This document shows positions 24,975 to 34,933 of a stretch of DNA of 64,000 nucleotides, piece after piece. The notes below the pieces were generated by a model. That model was not told the origin of the DNA and ran no database searches. It worked only from the letters and a program-made list of their open reading frames with translations. The first letter of the stretch is position 1; each line of letters begins with the position of its first letter. A program made the translations under genes and the position numbers. Source of the stretch: Pontibacterium sinense (GTDB taxonomy: Bacteria; Pseudomonadota; Gammaproteobacteria; Pseudomonadales; Balneatricaceae); assembly GCF_015209595.1 (NCBI RefSeq), contig NZ_JADEYS010000003.1, forward strand, positions 1-64,000. The letters run 5' to 3'.

Positions 24975-27464
24975 ATGGCAATGGTAATTAATTCAAACAT
25001 CATGTCGCTGAATGCTCAGCGTAACCTGTCTACTGCTCAGGCAGACCAGAACCAAGCGATGGAGCGTCTGACCAGTGGTAAACGAATCAACTCTGCAGCA
25101 GATGATGCAGCCGGTCTGGCGATTTCCAACCGTATGACCTCTCAGATCAACGGTCTGAACCAGGCGGTACGTAACGCCAACGACGGTATCTCTTTAATCC
25201 AGACAGCAGAAGGCGCGCTGGATGAGTCCACCAACATCCTGCAGCGTATGCGTGAACTGTCCGTGCAGTCTTCCAACGGTACTTACGACAGTGGTAACCG
25301 TGACACGCTGAACGCTGAGGTACAGCAGCTGATAAAAGAGCTGGACCGTATCTCTGAGACTACCAGCTTTAACGGCCAGAAAGTTCTGGACGGCAGTTTG
25401 GGTAACATTGACCTGCAGGTAGGTTCCGAAGCCAACGAAACGATCGGTTTTGAAATTGATAAGATGGATGCCAAGTCTTTGGGCCGCGGAGAAGGTGCGG
25501 TTGGTGACGGTACCTTTACACTGGCGGTTGAAACATCAACAGCGCAGAGTGGTGCCTCAGGTAGCCTGAGTACCCTGAATGCTGATGACCTGACCCTTAA
25601 TGGTGTCACTGTTCCGGCATCAGAAACCTCTTCTGATACGGTTTCCTCGTCGGATAATGCTGCATCTGCAATCTCGACTGCGGCCGCGATTAATAGTATC
25701 TCGGGCCGGACGGGTGTGGTGGCGGAAGCTAATGCGACAACTGCAACGCTCAATTTGGGCGGTGCATCATCAGCCACGGCGCTGCAAGCGGGTGACCTTG
25801 TTATTAATGGGGTTGATATGGCAGCAGCCAGTGGTATTACTGCAACCTCCGATGGTTTAGCAGAGCACATAAATACGTTCTCAATGCAAACAGGTGTTCG
25901 GGCTGAGAATAACGCTAATGTATTGACTTTTACTGCTATAGACGGCCGTAACATCGAAGTGGCGTCTGATGGTGCGGTGACCAATCTTACTACCCTTGGA
26001 GCAACCGATTCTGTTGCAACAGGTACAGTTACTCTTCGCTCCAATGAAGAGTTCACGATCGGTGGGAATACCCCCGAATATGTTGGGCTGGACGAAAAAA
26101 CAGTGGCGGCTAACGAGACGGTTGCGTTGCAGGAGACCGTTGCTGCTATCACAGTGAGTGATTTGCAGATAACTAGTTCGAATGGTGGCGATGCCCTAAG
26201 TTTTGATATTAATGGGGCGACTATTACAGCCACTACAACCGCTGCAGATGCTACTACAGCAGATGCTTTAGTTGTGGCTATCAACGATGCTGCGGAGGGG
26301 ACTGGCGTCACCGCTGCCATTGATCCGGCAGATGATAATCAGATAGTCCTGAGCGCAATAGGTGATCTGGACATTACAAATGTTTCTACAGATGCTGGTA
26401 GTGCGAGTATAACAAGTGCGTCTTTAGCTATTAATGCATCTAACAACGTAGGGACGGAGCAAAGTGCTTCTGTTCAGGAAACTGACGGTACTAACTTCGA
26501 CCGGATGACGAACGGCGATCTGACCGTTAACGGTTATAACGTTGACTTTGATAATGTGCCAGTTATCGACGGTACCAATGAAAAATCTTTTGTTGGTGAT
26601 CGCGCCAGTGCTCAACATACTGCATTGTCGATTAACAATACCGAAGGCCTGAAAGACGAAGTTGTCGCGACAGCGAAGACTGAAGCCAATTTAGGTAAAG
26701 TGTCGGCTGACGCAGCTCTGGATGCTAACTTCGGTCTGGTGGTTAATGGCGACTTTATTGATCTGGACGGTGAGGTTAAGGACAGTGATGCCAGCGGCAA
26801 TCTGGTTGGCCAGCTGAATGCGGCGTTTGAATCGTCTAGCAGCGCCGATGTGAACGGTCTGGTCGCCAGTGTTAATGACAGCGGGGAACTGCTGATAACC
26901 GCCGATGATGGCCGTAACATCACTGTGCAGACCTACGATGCTGCGACTACTGAGGTTGAGGTTACTGCTAATGGGGGGGCCACTGTTGATGCTGCGGTAA
27001 ACTCTGACAGCTTCCTGGCGAGCTTTGATGTAACTGCACAGAATGCGGTCACTGCTAAAGGTACAGTAACCTTGGAAGCGAAAACAGGTCATACCGTGGG
27101 TGAAATTGGTGGTGACAAGCGTTCGTTGGCGGGCATTGATGCGGGGGCTGATGCCGTTGCCAATATCGATATCTCGACTGTTGAAGGTGCGCAGGCGGCC
27201 ATCGACTCTATCGATAATGCGCTGGAGTCTGTAAACGAAACCCGCTCTGAGCTGGGTGCGGTGAATAACCGTCTGGACTTCACTATCAATAACTTGTCCA
27301 ACGTATCTGAGAATGCGTCTGCAGCACGGTCCCGTATCGAAGATGCAGACTTCGCAGCTGAATCTGCCAACCTGTCCCGTGCACAGGTACTACAGCAGGC
27401 CGGTTCTGCGATGTTGGCTCAGGCGAACGCTGCTCCACAGCAGGTACTGTCACTGCTTCAGTAA
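24975..27464 (+). CDS. fliC: Flagellin FliC, very large
   Basis: Filament subunit, the only flagellin in the window. The N-terminal D0/D1 ([50 protein letters not shown]...) and the C-terminal D1/D0 ([65 protein letters not shown]) are canonical. In between, about 590 residues (150-740) are low-complexity Ala/Thr/Asp/Asn-rich and beta-like, with several flagellin-IN-like units ([44 protein letters not shown]). At 829 residues it is much larger than the 495 of Salmonella. GAGGAG is 9 bases before the ATG. Two tandem sigma-28 promoters drive it. Confidence 0.96.
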   Translation: MAMVINSNIMSLNAQRNLSTAQADQNQAMERLTSGKRINSAADDAAGLAISNRMTSQINGLNQAVRNANDGISLIQTAEGALDESTNILQRMRELSVQSSNGTYDSGNRDTLNAEVQQLIKELDRISETTSFNGQKVLDGSLGNIDLQVGSEANETIGFEIDKMDAKSLGRGEGAVGDGTFTLAVETSTAQSGASGSLSTLNADDLTLNGVTVPASETSSDTVSSSDNAASAISTAAAINSISGRTGVVAEANATTATLNLGGASSATALQAGDLVINGVDMAAASGITATSDGLAEHINTFSMQTGVRAENNANVLTFTAIDGRNIEVASDGAVTNLTTLGATDSVATGTVTLRSNEEFTIGGNTPEYVGLDEKTVAANETVALQETVAAITVSDLQITSSNGGDALSFDINGATITATTTAADATTADALVVAINDAAEGTGVTAAIDPADDNQIVLSAIGDLDITNVSTDAGSASITSASLAINASNNVGTEQSASVQETDGTNFDRMTNGDLTVNGYNVDFDNVPVIDGTNEKSFVGDRASAQHTALSINNTEGLKDEVVATAKTEANLGKVSADAALDANFGLVVNGDFIDLDGEVKDSDASGNLVGQLNAAFESSSSADVNGLVASVNDSGELLITADDGRNITVQTYDAATTEVEVTANGGATVDAAVNSDSFLASFDVTAQNAVTAKGTVTLEAKTGHTVGEIGGDKRSLAGIDAGADAVANIDISTVEGAQAAIDSIDNALESVNETRSELGAVNNRLDFTINNLSNVSENASAARSRIEDADFAAESANLSRAQVLQQAGSAMLAQANAAPQQVLSLLQ

Positions 27465-27480
27465 TAATCAGCCGTAACTA

Positions 27481-27511
27481 AAACTGCCCGGTCGCAAAGG
27501 CCGGGTGGTTT
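27481..27511 (+). terminator. Hairpin after fliC, possible attenuator
   Basis: AAACTGCCCGG at 27481-27491 can pair with CCGGGTGGTTT at 27501-27511 (11 pairs, two of them G-U) over a 9-base loop. The T stretch is short. It lies between fliC and flaG, so it could end most fliC transcripts while allowing some read-through into flaG-fliD-fliS. Confidence 0.45.
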
Positions 27512-27535
27512 CCACCATCAAACAGGAGGTGAGTG

Positions 27536-27940
27536 ATGGCTATCGAATCCGTAAACGCTGCAGCAGGTGCAGCCTCCTCAGCACAGCAAACATCCTCGCA
27601 ACAGGCTGATCAAACTCAGCAACAAGTCCAGCAAGCTCAGAAAGCTGAACAGGCTCAGAAAGTCTCTGATCAGGAAGTCCGCGCGAAAGAAGCGCTTCAG
27701 GAGTCGGAACAGGTGTCCGCTGAAGAACTACAGGCGGCGATTGATCGTCTGAATGAGTTGATGAAGGATGGTCAACGGTCTCTTGCCTTCAGTGTCGATG
27801 AAGAGCTTGGTGAAGTTGTTGTTAAGGTAATGGATACCAAAACCGAACAGCTGATCCGTCAAATCCCCAATGAAGAATCATTAAAATTTGCAAAAAACCT
27901 TGAAGGGGTTTTAGGTGTGATTTTTAATGACCGTGCTTAG
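27536..27940 (+). CDS. flaG: Flagellar protein FlaG
   Basis: Small protein of polar flagellar systems; in Campylobacter and Vibrio its loss changes filament length, but the mechanism is not settled. 134 residues: a Gln/Ser/Ala-rich disordered N-terminal half (QQADQTQQQVQQAQKAEQAQK) and a conserved C-terminal half (LAFSVDEELGEVVVKVMDTKTEQLIRQIPNEESLKF), which is the FlaG signature. The start is the ATG at 27536, with AGGAGG six bases upstream; the GTG three bases earlier is too close. Confidence 0.94.
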   Translation: MAIESVNAAAGAASSAQQTSSQQADQTQQQVQQAQKAEQAQKVSDQEVRAKEALQESEQVSAEELQAAIDRLNELMKDGQRSLAFSVDEELGEVVVKVMDTKTEQLIRQIPNEESLKFAKNLEGVLGVIFNDRA

Positions 27941-27977
27941 CAAAGAAAACGCACAAAATTAGGTCTGGAGATACATC

Positions 27978-30011
27978 ATGGGTAGCAACGTTATATCATC
28001 GTTGAACGCAGGTTCAGGGATTGATACTAAAAGCCTGGTTGAGGGCTTGGTAAAGGCGGAAAAAGGGCCTAAGGAACAGCTACTCACTTCTCGTCAGACC
28101 AAGTTGGAAACTCAGATTTCTGGATACGGTACCTTTAAAAGTATCTTAAGTGAGTTTAAAACAGCGATAAAACCCCTATCCGATGCCGATACGTTTAAAG
28201 CACGGGCGGTCTCTTTCCCGGATACTGATATCATTTCACCCTCAAAGCTGGATGCAGATGCTCAAGTTGGTAGCTTTCAGGTTGAGGTGCTTGGGGTTGC
28301 TCAATCTCAGAGCTTAGCATCAGCTGCAATCGATGATGCGGACGCCGCTTTAGGGGCAGGCTCTCTTACCTTTCAATTTGGCTCTTGGGCCGCTTATATC
28401 GAAGATAATAACAATCCCTTTGCCGTGAATGCAGATAAAGAATCACTCACCATTGAGTTGGATGCAGATGATTCCCTGAATGACCTGGTGCAGAAGATCA
28501 ATGATTCTGACACTGGCTTGCAAGCCGCTATTGTTCAGGATGAAGGTAAGTATAAATTTCTTCTTACGGCGCCTTCGGGTGAAAACAATGCGGTTAGTAT
28601 TGCGGCGACAGGTGCGCTATCTCAGTTCTCTTTTGATGGAACCGATACTCACATGAAGCAGCAGCAGGTTGCTGCTGATGCGTCTTTAAAAGTGAATGGT
28701 CTGTCAGTCTCCAGGGAATCTAATGAGATCGAAGACGTTATTCAGGGGTTAACCTTTTCTGTTAATAAAGCCAGTGCAGGCGAGAAAATAAACTTCTCCA
28801 TTTCAGAAGATAAATCGACGGGCGAAAAAGCCGTTCGGGATTTCGTAGAAGCATATAACACACTCTATGAAACGATGAAGAACCTCACGGGTAACAAGAA
28901 GGCCGACGAGGATGATGAGAACAAAACCTTAGGTTCTCTCTCATCGGATGGTACCGCGAAAGGTATGGTATCTCAGCTGCGGGAGATGCTAACGGGGTCT
29001 GTTGCAGGCTCAGATAGTAGTTTTGATGCGTTAACGTATTTAGGTGTCCGTACACAGCAAGATGGCAAACTTGAAATCATTGAGGATGATTTTAAGGCGG
29101 CCATCAAAGATAACTTCGATAAAATCGGTGAGTTGTTTGCGCCAAATTATTCGGCGACCAATTCTAATATTTCGGTAACGGCAGGCTCTTATGTTGAGAA
29201 GGCCGTTGCGGGCACTTATGTTGTAGAAGTCACCGCCGAGCCTGCCAAAGGGTATGTGTATGGAACCCAGTTGGACGCTAACTTCTCTTTAAATACGGCG
29301 TCAGATGACTATAGCTTTACGATCAATGTCAACGGAACTGAGTCGAATAGTATCTCTTTGCCAGCCAATAAAGCGTATGCCTCAAAGGATGCGATGGCGG
29401 CAGAACTGCAAAGCCTGATTAACGGTGACAGTAAGCTAAAAGCCACCGGTATCGCGGTTGATGTGATCCATAATAACAGCAGTCCCCCTGGAAATTTCGA
29501 ATTTGTCTCCCGACAGTACGGTGATTCGTCTAAGGTCAGTTTTTCTGCGACGGGTGCGGGTATGGCGAAGATGGGTATTACCGATGCCTTAACCGGAGTT
29601 GCGGGGGTTGATGCGGCAGGTACCATTGATGGCAAAGCTGCATTTGGCGCCGGTAATGTGCTTTTGCCAAAAGTGGATAGTGATCCTTATGGTTTGAACT
29701 TTACAGTTGGCGCGGGCAGTCTGGGGACTAGTAGCGTAACCTTTGGGCGTGGTCTGGCGGGTGAGTTATCGCTGCTGATTGATAACTTCCTGACGGGTGA
29801 TGGCGGTATCGCATCCCGGGAAAAAAACATCAACGAGCAGATTGATGGTATCAAGGAGGATAAAACCGACCTTGATACCCGAATGAGTAAGCTGGAGATA
29901 CGTTTGACCAACCAATTTCAGGCGATGGAACGTATTCTTTCATCTCTGAAAAATTCCGGTAATTCGTTGGACGGCCTTGTAGATCGCTTGCCATTTACAG
30001 CGAAAAAATAA
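27978..30011 (+). CDS. fliD: Flagellar filament cap FliD (HAP2)
   Basis: Caps the filament tip and folds in new flagellin. It starts SNVISSLNAGSGIDTKSLVEGLVKAEKGPKEQLL, typical of FliD, and ends with the C-terminal helix (LDTRMSKLEIRLTNQFQAMERILSSLKNSGNSL). The 677 residues exceed the 468 of Salmonella; a second flagellin-IN-like segment around 405-500 (GTYVVEVTAEPAKGY, SFTINVNGTESNSISLP) accounts for part of it. GGAGA precedes the ATG. Confidence 0.96.
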   Translation: MGSNVISSLNAGSGIDTKSLVEGLVKAEKGPKEQLLTSRQTKLETQISGYGTFKSILSEFKTAIKPLSDADTFKARAVSFPDTDIISPSKLDADAQVGSFQVEVLGVAQSQSLASAAIDDADAALGAGSLTFQFGSWAAYIEDNNNPFAVNADKESLTIELDADDSLNDLVQKINDSDTGLQAAIVQDEGKYKFLLTAPSGENNAVSIAATGALSQFSFDGTDTHMKQQQVAADASLKVNGLSVSRESNEIEDVIQGLTFSVNKASAGEKINFSISEDKSTGEKAVRDFVEAYNTLYETMKNLTGNKKADEDDENKTLGSLSSDGTAKGMVSQLREMLTGSVAGSDSSFDALTYLGVRTQQDGKLEIIEDDFKAAIKDNFDKIGELFAPNYSATNSNISVTAGSYVEKAVAGTYVVEVTAEPAKGYVYGTQLDANFSLNTASDDYSFTINVNGTESNSISLPANKAYASKDAMAAELQSLINGDSKLKATGIAVDVIHNNSSPPGNFEFVSRQYGDSSKVSFSATGAGMAKMGITDALTGVAGVDAAGTIDGKAAFGAGNVLLPKVDSDPYGLNFTVGAGSLGTSSVTFGRGLAGELSLLIDNFLTGDGGIASREKNINEQIDGIKEDKTDLDTRMSKLEIRLTNQFQAMERILSSLKNSGNSLDGLVDRLPFTAKK

Positions 30012-30077
30012 TTTTTTGGTAGAGCCGAGTATCAACTCCGCTTTGTCTATTCATCTCTTTTGATTAGGTCAGTAGTA

Positions 30078-30497
30078 ATGAGTGTTAATCTGAATGCTTT
30101 AAAGCAGTATCAAAATGTCGACCTTCGGGCTACTGCAGAAACGGCGTCTCCGCATAAGCTTATAGAGATGTTGATTGACGGTGCGTTGGGTGCAATGGCG
30201 AAAGCCAAAGGTGCAATTGAGCGCGGCAGCATCGAAGAGCGTACCCAGCATGTGAATAAAGCGGTTGAGATTGTGATTGGGTTGCGCGGATCCCTGGATC
30301 ATGAGAAGGGTGGAGAGGTGTCCGGTAATCTGGATTCTCTTTACGAATACATGACACGCACGTTAATGCTGGCTAATCGTGAGAACGATGGGGAGCGTGT
30401 ACAGGAGGTCATGAACCTGATGCTGGAGATTAAGCAGGGTTGGGCAGGAATGCCTGAAGACGTTAAGCAAGGCAAGGCTGCTGCTGAAAACGCTTAA
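30078..30497 (+). CDS. fliS: Flagellin export chaperone FliS
   Basis: Binds the C-terminus of flagellin in the cytosol and keeps it unfolded for export. 139 residues with the family pattern: NALKQYQNVDLRATAETASPHKLIEMLIDGALGAMAKAKGAIE, then VEIVIGLRGSLDHEKGGEVSGNLDSLYEYMTRTLMLAN. I start at the ATG at 30078; an in-frame TTG 18 bases upstream would prepend residues not seen in FliS. It closes the flaG-fliD-fliS group before a terminator. Confidence 0.95.
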   Translation: MSVNLNALKQYQNVDLRATAETASPHKLIEMLIDGALGAMAKAKGAIERGSIEERTQHVNKAVEIVIGLRGSLDHEKGGEVSGNLDSLYEYMTRTLMLANRENDGERVQEVMNLMLEIKQGWAGMPEDVKQGKAAAENA

Positions 30498-30522
30498 TAT
30501 AAGTTGTTTCGCTTCCTCTAAG

Positions 30523-30559
30523 AAAAATGGCGTGCTCCTTAGGTGCACGCCATTTTTTT
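30523..30559 (+). terminator. Strong terminator after fliS, bidirectional
   Basis: A 13-bp stem, AAAAATGGCGTGC at 30523-30535 and GCACGCCATTTTT at 30545-30557, with a 9-base loop and seven T at the end. It separates the filament genes from fleQ. Confidence 0.93.
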
Positions 30560-30655
30560 ATGCATAAACATTGTGATCTGATGGCAGTTCTTCCTCCGCG
30601 CTTGCTTCAGGAGAGCAGGGATTTTGACGATTGAATGTTTTGGTGTGCCAAAAAG

Positions 30656-30685
30656 TTGACATTCTGCTGTTTGGTGAAATACTTC
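30656..30685 (+). promoter_or_regulatory. Candidate sigma-70 promoter of fleQ
   Basis: A perfect -35 box TTGACA at 30656-30661, then 17-18 bases to ATACTT/TACTTC around 30679-30685. It lies about 35 bases before the fleQ start. In Pseudomonas fleQ is sigma-70 driven, which agrees. The -10 match is weak. Confidence 0.5.
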
Positions 30686-30717
30686 ATCTAATGATTTTTT
30701 GACGCTTAGCCACTGTG

Positions 30718-32154
30718 ATGACTCAATCAAACCTTAATTTGGTGTACGTGGATGACGGCGGAGATGGCTATTTGCCATCCTGTGCGGGTTTTCTGCAGCT
30801 ACCTTTACAGCATTTCGATTACCCCCTCTGGCTGCAAAATGCAGATCAACTGGACGGCATTGATTCACCGGTGCTGTTGCTCGGGGCTTGCCGCACACCG
30901 ATCGCTGTAGATCGAATGCTGATCCAGCTGGCCGAAAACAACCCCGATATGCCGGTGCTCTTGTGTGGGCTGGCGAGAGAGGAGCTGGTGGCGCTGCCCG
31001 ATGAGCTTAAACCGATGGTGGTGGGGGCGTTAACTGAGCAGTTCTCTTACGGTGAGCTGACGGATTTATTGCATAAGGCTCAGGTTTACCGCCAGCAGAA
31101 ATCCAGCGGACAGCCGGTAATCGCGCCTAATGGCAGCAGTGTGCTGGGTGTCTCGGATGCCGTGATTCAGGTCCGGGCGATGATCAATAAAGTCGCGATG
31201 CGGGATGTCAGTGTGCTGATTACCGGCGAATCCGGCACCGGTAAAGAGGTCGTGGCACGCAATCTACATGAGCATTCTACGCGTCAGGGTGGACCTTTTG
31301 TGCCAATCAACTGTGGCGCTATTCCGGCTGAGTTGTTGGAAAGCGAATTGTTTGGTCATGAGAAGGGGGCGTTTACTGGGGCGGTGAATAGTCGGCCCGG
31401 ACGGTTTGAACTGGCGAAAGGCGGCACCTTGTTTCTGGATGAGATCGGGGACATGCCGTTGAATATGCAGGTGAAAATCCTTCGTGTCATTCAGGAGCGG
31501 AAGTTTGAGCGTGTGGGTGGTACCAAGACACTGGATGCTGATGTACGCATCGTCGCCGCGACGCATAAAGATCTGGAGTTGATGATCGAAGAGAATGAGT
31601 TTCGGGAAGATCTCTACTTCCGCCTCAATGTTTTTCCTATCGAAATGTCCCCCCTGCGTGAACGTATTGAGGATATTCCTGTGCTGCTTGAGGAGATGGT
31701 ACGGCGTGCCGATGCTCAAGGTTTAGGAAAGGTTATTTTCCACTCGAGTGCGCTGCGGTCACTGCAATTGCATCCCTGGCAGGGGAATGTTCGTGAATTA
31801 TCCAATCTTGTTGAACGTTTAGTGATTATGTATCCCGATGGGGTGGTGGGTGTCTCTGAGTTGCCCGCTAAATTCCGACATATTGAAGAACCTGATCCCG
31901 ATCGTTATCAACAGAAACTGGATTTCGGCCAGATTCCTGAGCGTCCGGCAGCGGAACCGGTCACTTCCGGTGAGTGCCTGTTGCCGGAACATGGCCTGAA
32001 TATGAAAGAGTATTTAGAGCAACAGGAGCGGGCGCTAATTGAACAGGCCCTTGATAGTTGTGAGAGTGTGGTCGCACGTGCTGCCGAAAAGCTGCAGGTA
32101 CGTCGGACCACATTGGTTGAGAAAATGCGTAAGTATGGCATTCAGCGGAAATAA
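30718..32154 (+). CDS. fleQ: Flagellar master regulator FleQ (FlrA)
   Basis: Sigma-54 enhancer-binding protein that starts the flagellar cascade; orthologues bind c-di-GMP. 478 residues: an N-terminal degenerate receiver (FleQ type, about 1-120), AAA+ domain with Walker A GESGTGKE (Lys176), sigma-54 contact loop GAFTGA (217-222), Walker [13 protein letters not shown], and C-terminal Fis-type helix-turn-helix ([22 protein letters not shown]). The ExxxR after Walker A is kept (EVVAR). The LFRS segment that precedes the AAA+ domain in Pseudomonas FleQ reads NGSS here (138-141). GTG 30715 is an alternative start; neither has a clear ribosome-binding site. Confidence 0.95.
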   Translation: MTQSNLNLVYVDDGGDGYLPSCAGFLQLPLQHFDYPLWLQNADQLDGIDSPVLLLGACRTPIAVDRMLIQLAENNPDMPVLLCGLAREELVALPDELKPMVVGALTEQFSYGELTDLLHKAQVYRQQKSSGQPVIAPNGSSVLGVSDAVIQVRAMINKVAMRDVSVLITGESGTGKEVVARNLHEHSTRQGGPFVPINCGAIPAELLESELFGHEKGAFTGAVNSRPGRFELAKGGTLFLDEIGDMPLNMQVKILRVIQERKFERVGGTKTLDADVRIVAATHKDLELMIEENEFREDLYFRLNVFPIEMSPLRERIEDIPVLLEEMVRRADAQGLGKVIFHSSALRSLQLHPWQGNVRELSNLVERLVIMYPDGVVGVSELPAKFRHIEEPDPDRYQQKLDFGQIPERPAAEPVTSGECLLPEHGLNMKEYLEQQERALIEQALDSCESVVARAAEKLQVRRTTLVEKMRKYGIQRK

Positions 32155-32160
32155 TGATTA

Positions 32161-33252
32161 ATGGATAAGTGGGTTGCGGCAGAAGCTCGAATTGCCGAAC
32201 TGGAAACACAGGTTTTGCAGCTGGAACAGCAGTTAGAAAAAGAGCGTCAGGCAGAGTCGGATGAGTCCAAACGGCTGGCCTCCAAAATGCGTCAGTTGCT
32301 TGATCTTCTTCCGGCGGGTGTTATCCAGATAGGTGGGGACGGTGTGATCTCCGACTGTAATCCGGCCGCTGAGGAGCTGTTGGGAAGTCAGTTGCGCGGT
32401 GAGTTGTGGATAGCTGTGATCCAGCGTTGCTTTGCACCGCGCAGTGATGATGGTCACGAGGTCTCATTACACGATGGCCGTCGGGTCAGTCTGGCAACAC
32501 GGGCGATGGATAACGAACCGGGACAACTGGTGCTTCTGACCAACCTGACAGAAACACGATTGCTACAGGATCGCCTGTCTCATTATCAGCGTTTGTCTGA
32601 GATGGGACGGATGATGGCATCGCTGGCTCATCAGATACGTACGCCTTTATCGGCCGCCTTGCTGTACGTTGATCACCTGTCGCGCACAGATATCACCCTT
32701 GAGCAGCGCACCAAATTTACTGCTAAAGTGAAATCCCGTCTGACTCACCTCGAAAAGCAGGTGCGGGATATGCTGGTGTTTGCGCGTGCTGAAACCCGCT
32801 TGGATGATCAGCTCACAACGGAACAGTTGTTCAGTGATATAGAGGATCAGCTGGATGTGCCGTTAACGTCGTTTGATGCCGATTGTGACTGTATTAATCA
32901 TGCGCCGGGATTATCCATTCAGTGCAACAAAGATGCATTGTTAGGGGCGATTATTAATCTGGTTGAAAATGCGTTGCAGGCGACAGGCGAAGGAGCTGAA
33001 CTCACCCTGTCCTTGTCGACGGACAGCGGAAACCTGTGGATCAATGTTGAAGATCACGGACCGGGTATGGATGACGAAACGCTGAGTCGGGCGATGGAGC
33101 CCTTTTATACGACCAAGTCCCACGGTACCGGGCTTGGTTTGGCGGTTGCTCAGGTTGTGGCGATGGCACATCACGGTCAGTTCGAGCTTCAGTCGTCGCT
33201 GGGTGAAGGAACAACGGCGTCAATAATTATGCCAGCGCAGTCAGCTGGTTGA
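32161..33252 (+). CDS. fleS: Flagellar sensor histidine kinase FleS (FlrB)
   Basis: Cytoplasmic kinase that phosphorylates FleR to turn on hook-basal body genes. 363 residues, no membrane segment: an N-terminal coiled coil (IAELETQVLQLEQQLEKERQ), a PAS domain (about 40-130, LLDLLPAGVIQIGGDGVISDCNPAAEELL), HisKA with His157 in LAHQIRTPLSAA, and HATPase_c with N-box NLVENALQA and G-boxes VEDHGPGMD and HGTGLGLAV. It starts seven bases after the fleQ stop, so it may be co-transcribed with fleQ. Confidence 0.95.
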   Translation: MDKWVAAEARIAELETQVLQLEQQLEKERQAESDESKRLASKMRQLLDLLPAGVIQIGGDGVISDCNPAAEELLGSQLRGELWIAVIQRCFAPRSDDGHEVSLHDGRRVSLATRAMDNEPGQLVLLTNLTETRLLQDRLSHYQRLSEMGRMMASLAHQIRTPLSAALLYVDHLSRTDITLEQRTKFTAKVKSRLTHLEKQVRDMLVFARAETRLDDQLTTEQLFSDIEDQLDVPLTSFDADCDCINHAPGLSIQCNKDALLGAIINLVENALQATGEGAELTLSLSTDSGNLWINVEDHGPGMDDETLSRAMEPFYTTKSHGTGLGLAVAQVVAMAHHGQFELQSSLGEGTTASIIMPAQSAG

Positions 33253-33276
33253 GTGGTATAGCGGTAGATAGAGTAT

Positions 33277-34653
33277 ATGACAGCCCGAATTCTGATTGTT
33301 GAAGATGACAGCGCGTTGCGAGAAGCGCTCTGTGACACCCTTGAGTTAGCCGGTTTCGAATATGTGGCGGCAGAAAGTGGTGAGGCCGCGCTGAGTTTGT
33401 TGGCTGAAACGCACGTTGAGATGGTTGTGACCGACGTTAATATGCCGGGGATTGACGGTCATCAGTTGCTGGAGCGGATTAAACAGTTGCAGCCGGGTTT
33501 GCCCGTTATGCTGATTACCGCCTTTGGACAGGTGCATAAGGCGGTCGAGGCCATTCAGGCAGGTGCAGTCGATTACCTGATGAAGCCGTTTGAGGCGCAA
33601 GCTCTGGTGGAGGCTGTGCGGCGCTACGCGCAGGGCTCCCTGAGTGTTGAAGAGTCTGAAGAGCCGGTTGCTGACGAAACCAGCAGTAAACAGTTGCTCC
33701 AACTAGCACGTCGTGTGGCCGCGAGTGATTCAACCGTGATGATTACCGGCGAATCAGGAACGGGTAAAGAAGTGCTGGCACAATATATCCACCGCCACTC
33801 TTCTCGCCGTAAAGCGCCGTTTGTCGCGATTAACTGTGCTGCTATCCCTGAGAATATGCTGGAAGCGACGCTGTTTGGTTATGAGAAAGGCGCGTTTACC
33901 GGTGCTTATGCCGCCACACCGGGTAAGTTTGAACAAGCGGATGGTGGAACCCTATTGCTTGATGAGATCAGCGAGATGGATCAGGGCCTACAGGCTAAGT
34001 TGTTGCGTGTGTTGCAGGAGCAGGAAGTTGAACGGCTCGGCGGCCGTAAACTGATCAAGCTGGATGTGCGTGTGTTGGCGACGAGTAACCGGAAGCTCGA
34101 AACCTATGTGGCGGATGGCAAGTTTCGGGAAGATCTATATTACCGTCTGAATGTCTTTCCGTTGCAGTGGAAGCCACTACGCGAGCGGCGAGCGGATATT
34201 GTCCCTTTGGCCGAACGGTTGTTAGCTAAATACTGTACCAAGATGGGGCGGGCACCTGCATCGTTCAGTGCGGATGCACAACAGGCACTGACGCAGCACA
34301 ACTGGCCGGGCAATGTTCGGGAGCTGGATAATGTTGTGCAGCGTGCGCTGATTATGCAGGCCGGTACGGCAATCAGTGCGACCGACTTATTACTCAACCC
34401 TGACTCGGTCACTTCCGAACTGTGTAATCAGTTCGAGAATACTGAGGCAGACGTTGATGCGGATGATAACAATCAGCTCGGGGCTGATCTTCAGCAGCAC
34501 GAATTTCAGCTGATTATCGATGCGTTGAAAGCAACGGGTGGAAGTCGTAAAACGGCAGCGGAAAACTTAGGGATCAGTCCTCGAACGTTACGTTACAAAT
34601 TAGCCCGGATGCGCGAAGCGGGTCTGGATCTTGATAGATTGCTTGGAAAGTAG
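33277..34653 (+). CDS. fleR: Flagellar sigma-54 response regulator FleR (FlrC)
   Basis: Phosphorylated by FleS; activates sigma-54 promoters of basal-body and hook genes. 458 residues: receiver with LIVEDDSAL, phospho-acceptor Asp53 (VVTDVNMPGIDG), Thr in LITAFG and Lys in YLMKPFE; AAA+ domain with [14 protein letters not shown] and GGTLLLDEISEM; Fis-type helix-turn-helix (RKTAAENLGISPRTLRYKLARMRE). It is 24 bases after fleS. A long-range GGCCGTT/AACGGCC inverted repeat (34654-34717) followed by five T may act as a weak terminator. Confidence 0.96.
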   Translation: MTARILIVEDDSALREALCDTLELAGFEYVAAESGEAALSLLAETHVEMVVTDVNMPGIDGHQLLERIKQLQPGLPVMLITAFGQVHKAVEAIQAGAVDYLMKPFEAQALVEAVRRYAQGSLSVEESEEPVADETSSKQLLQLARRVAASDSTVMITGESGTGKEVLAQYIHRHSSRRKAPFVAINCAAIPENMLEATLFGYEKGAFTGAYAATPGKFEQADGGTLLLDEISEMDQGLQAKLLRVLQEQEVERLGGRKLIKLDVRVLATSNRKLETYVADGKFREDLYYRLNVFPLQWKPLRERRADIVPLAERLLAKYCTKMGRAPASFSADAQQALTQHNWPGNVRELDNVVQRALIMQAGTAISATDLLLNPDSVTSELCNQFENTEADVDADDNNQLGADLQQHEFQLIIDALKATGGSRKTAAENLGISPRTLRYKLARMREAGLDLDRLLGK

Positions 34654-34797
34654 GGCCGTTTAGGGGATTGCGCTTTTTGAGGGTTTAAGGCGCGCTGAAG
34701 TTGTGGATTTAACGGCCTGAGAGGGTTTTTAGCGGCAAGATCAGCTCTGTTTAAAGACCTTGTAAGGTTACCCCTGATGGTGACCAAAACCTAACCA

Positions 34798-34863
34798 AGA
34801 CCAATGTCTTAGGCCGGATAGACCAATGTCTAATTCAGGCGGTGAGTGCCGTACGGGTATAAA
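34798..34863 (+). promoter_or_regulatory. acs promoter with two activator-like sites (candidate CrbR operators)
   Basis: The 12-mer AGACCAATGTCT occurs exactly twice, at 34798-34809 and 34820-34831, centres 22 bases apart (two helical turns). Its ends form a dyad AGAC/GTCT. The proximal copy is 26 bases upstream of TATAAA (34858-34863), and the expected -35 position (TTCAGG) is poor, the usual sign of an activator-dependent promoter. A related site precedes the symporter operon at 41943. CrbR as the binder is inferred from family knowledge that it activates acs. Confidence 0.6.
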
Positions 34864-34910
34864 ACTTACCAGTTAACGGACACACGAAACGCCCGAATAA
34901 GAAGTATAAG

Positions 34911-34933
34911 GACCTGATGTTGTTTATCAGGTC
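34911..34933 (+). other. Hairpin in the acs leader
   Basis: GACCTGAT/ATCAGGTC, a perfect 8-bp stem with loop GTTGTTT, followed by TAAAAA. It falls about 40 bases after the predicted transcription start and 56 bases before the acs ATG. It could affect mRNA stability or translation. Confidence 0.5.

Noticed and set aside
25283-26320. Long minus-strand frame (345 codons) inside fliC
   Set aside because: Arises from the GC-rich third positions of a low-complexity Ala/Thr/Ser region; composition is Ala/Val/Ser with no domain features.
32113-32128. A GG-N10-GC match (TTGGTTG...ATGCG) at the end of fleQ, as a sigma-54 promoter for fleS
   Set aside because: Spacing is correct, but both halves deviate from consensus and the bases encode the conserved TTLVEKMRK of the FleQ helix-turn-helix, so the match may be accidental.
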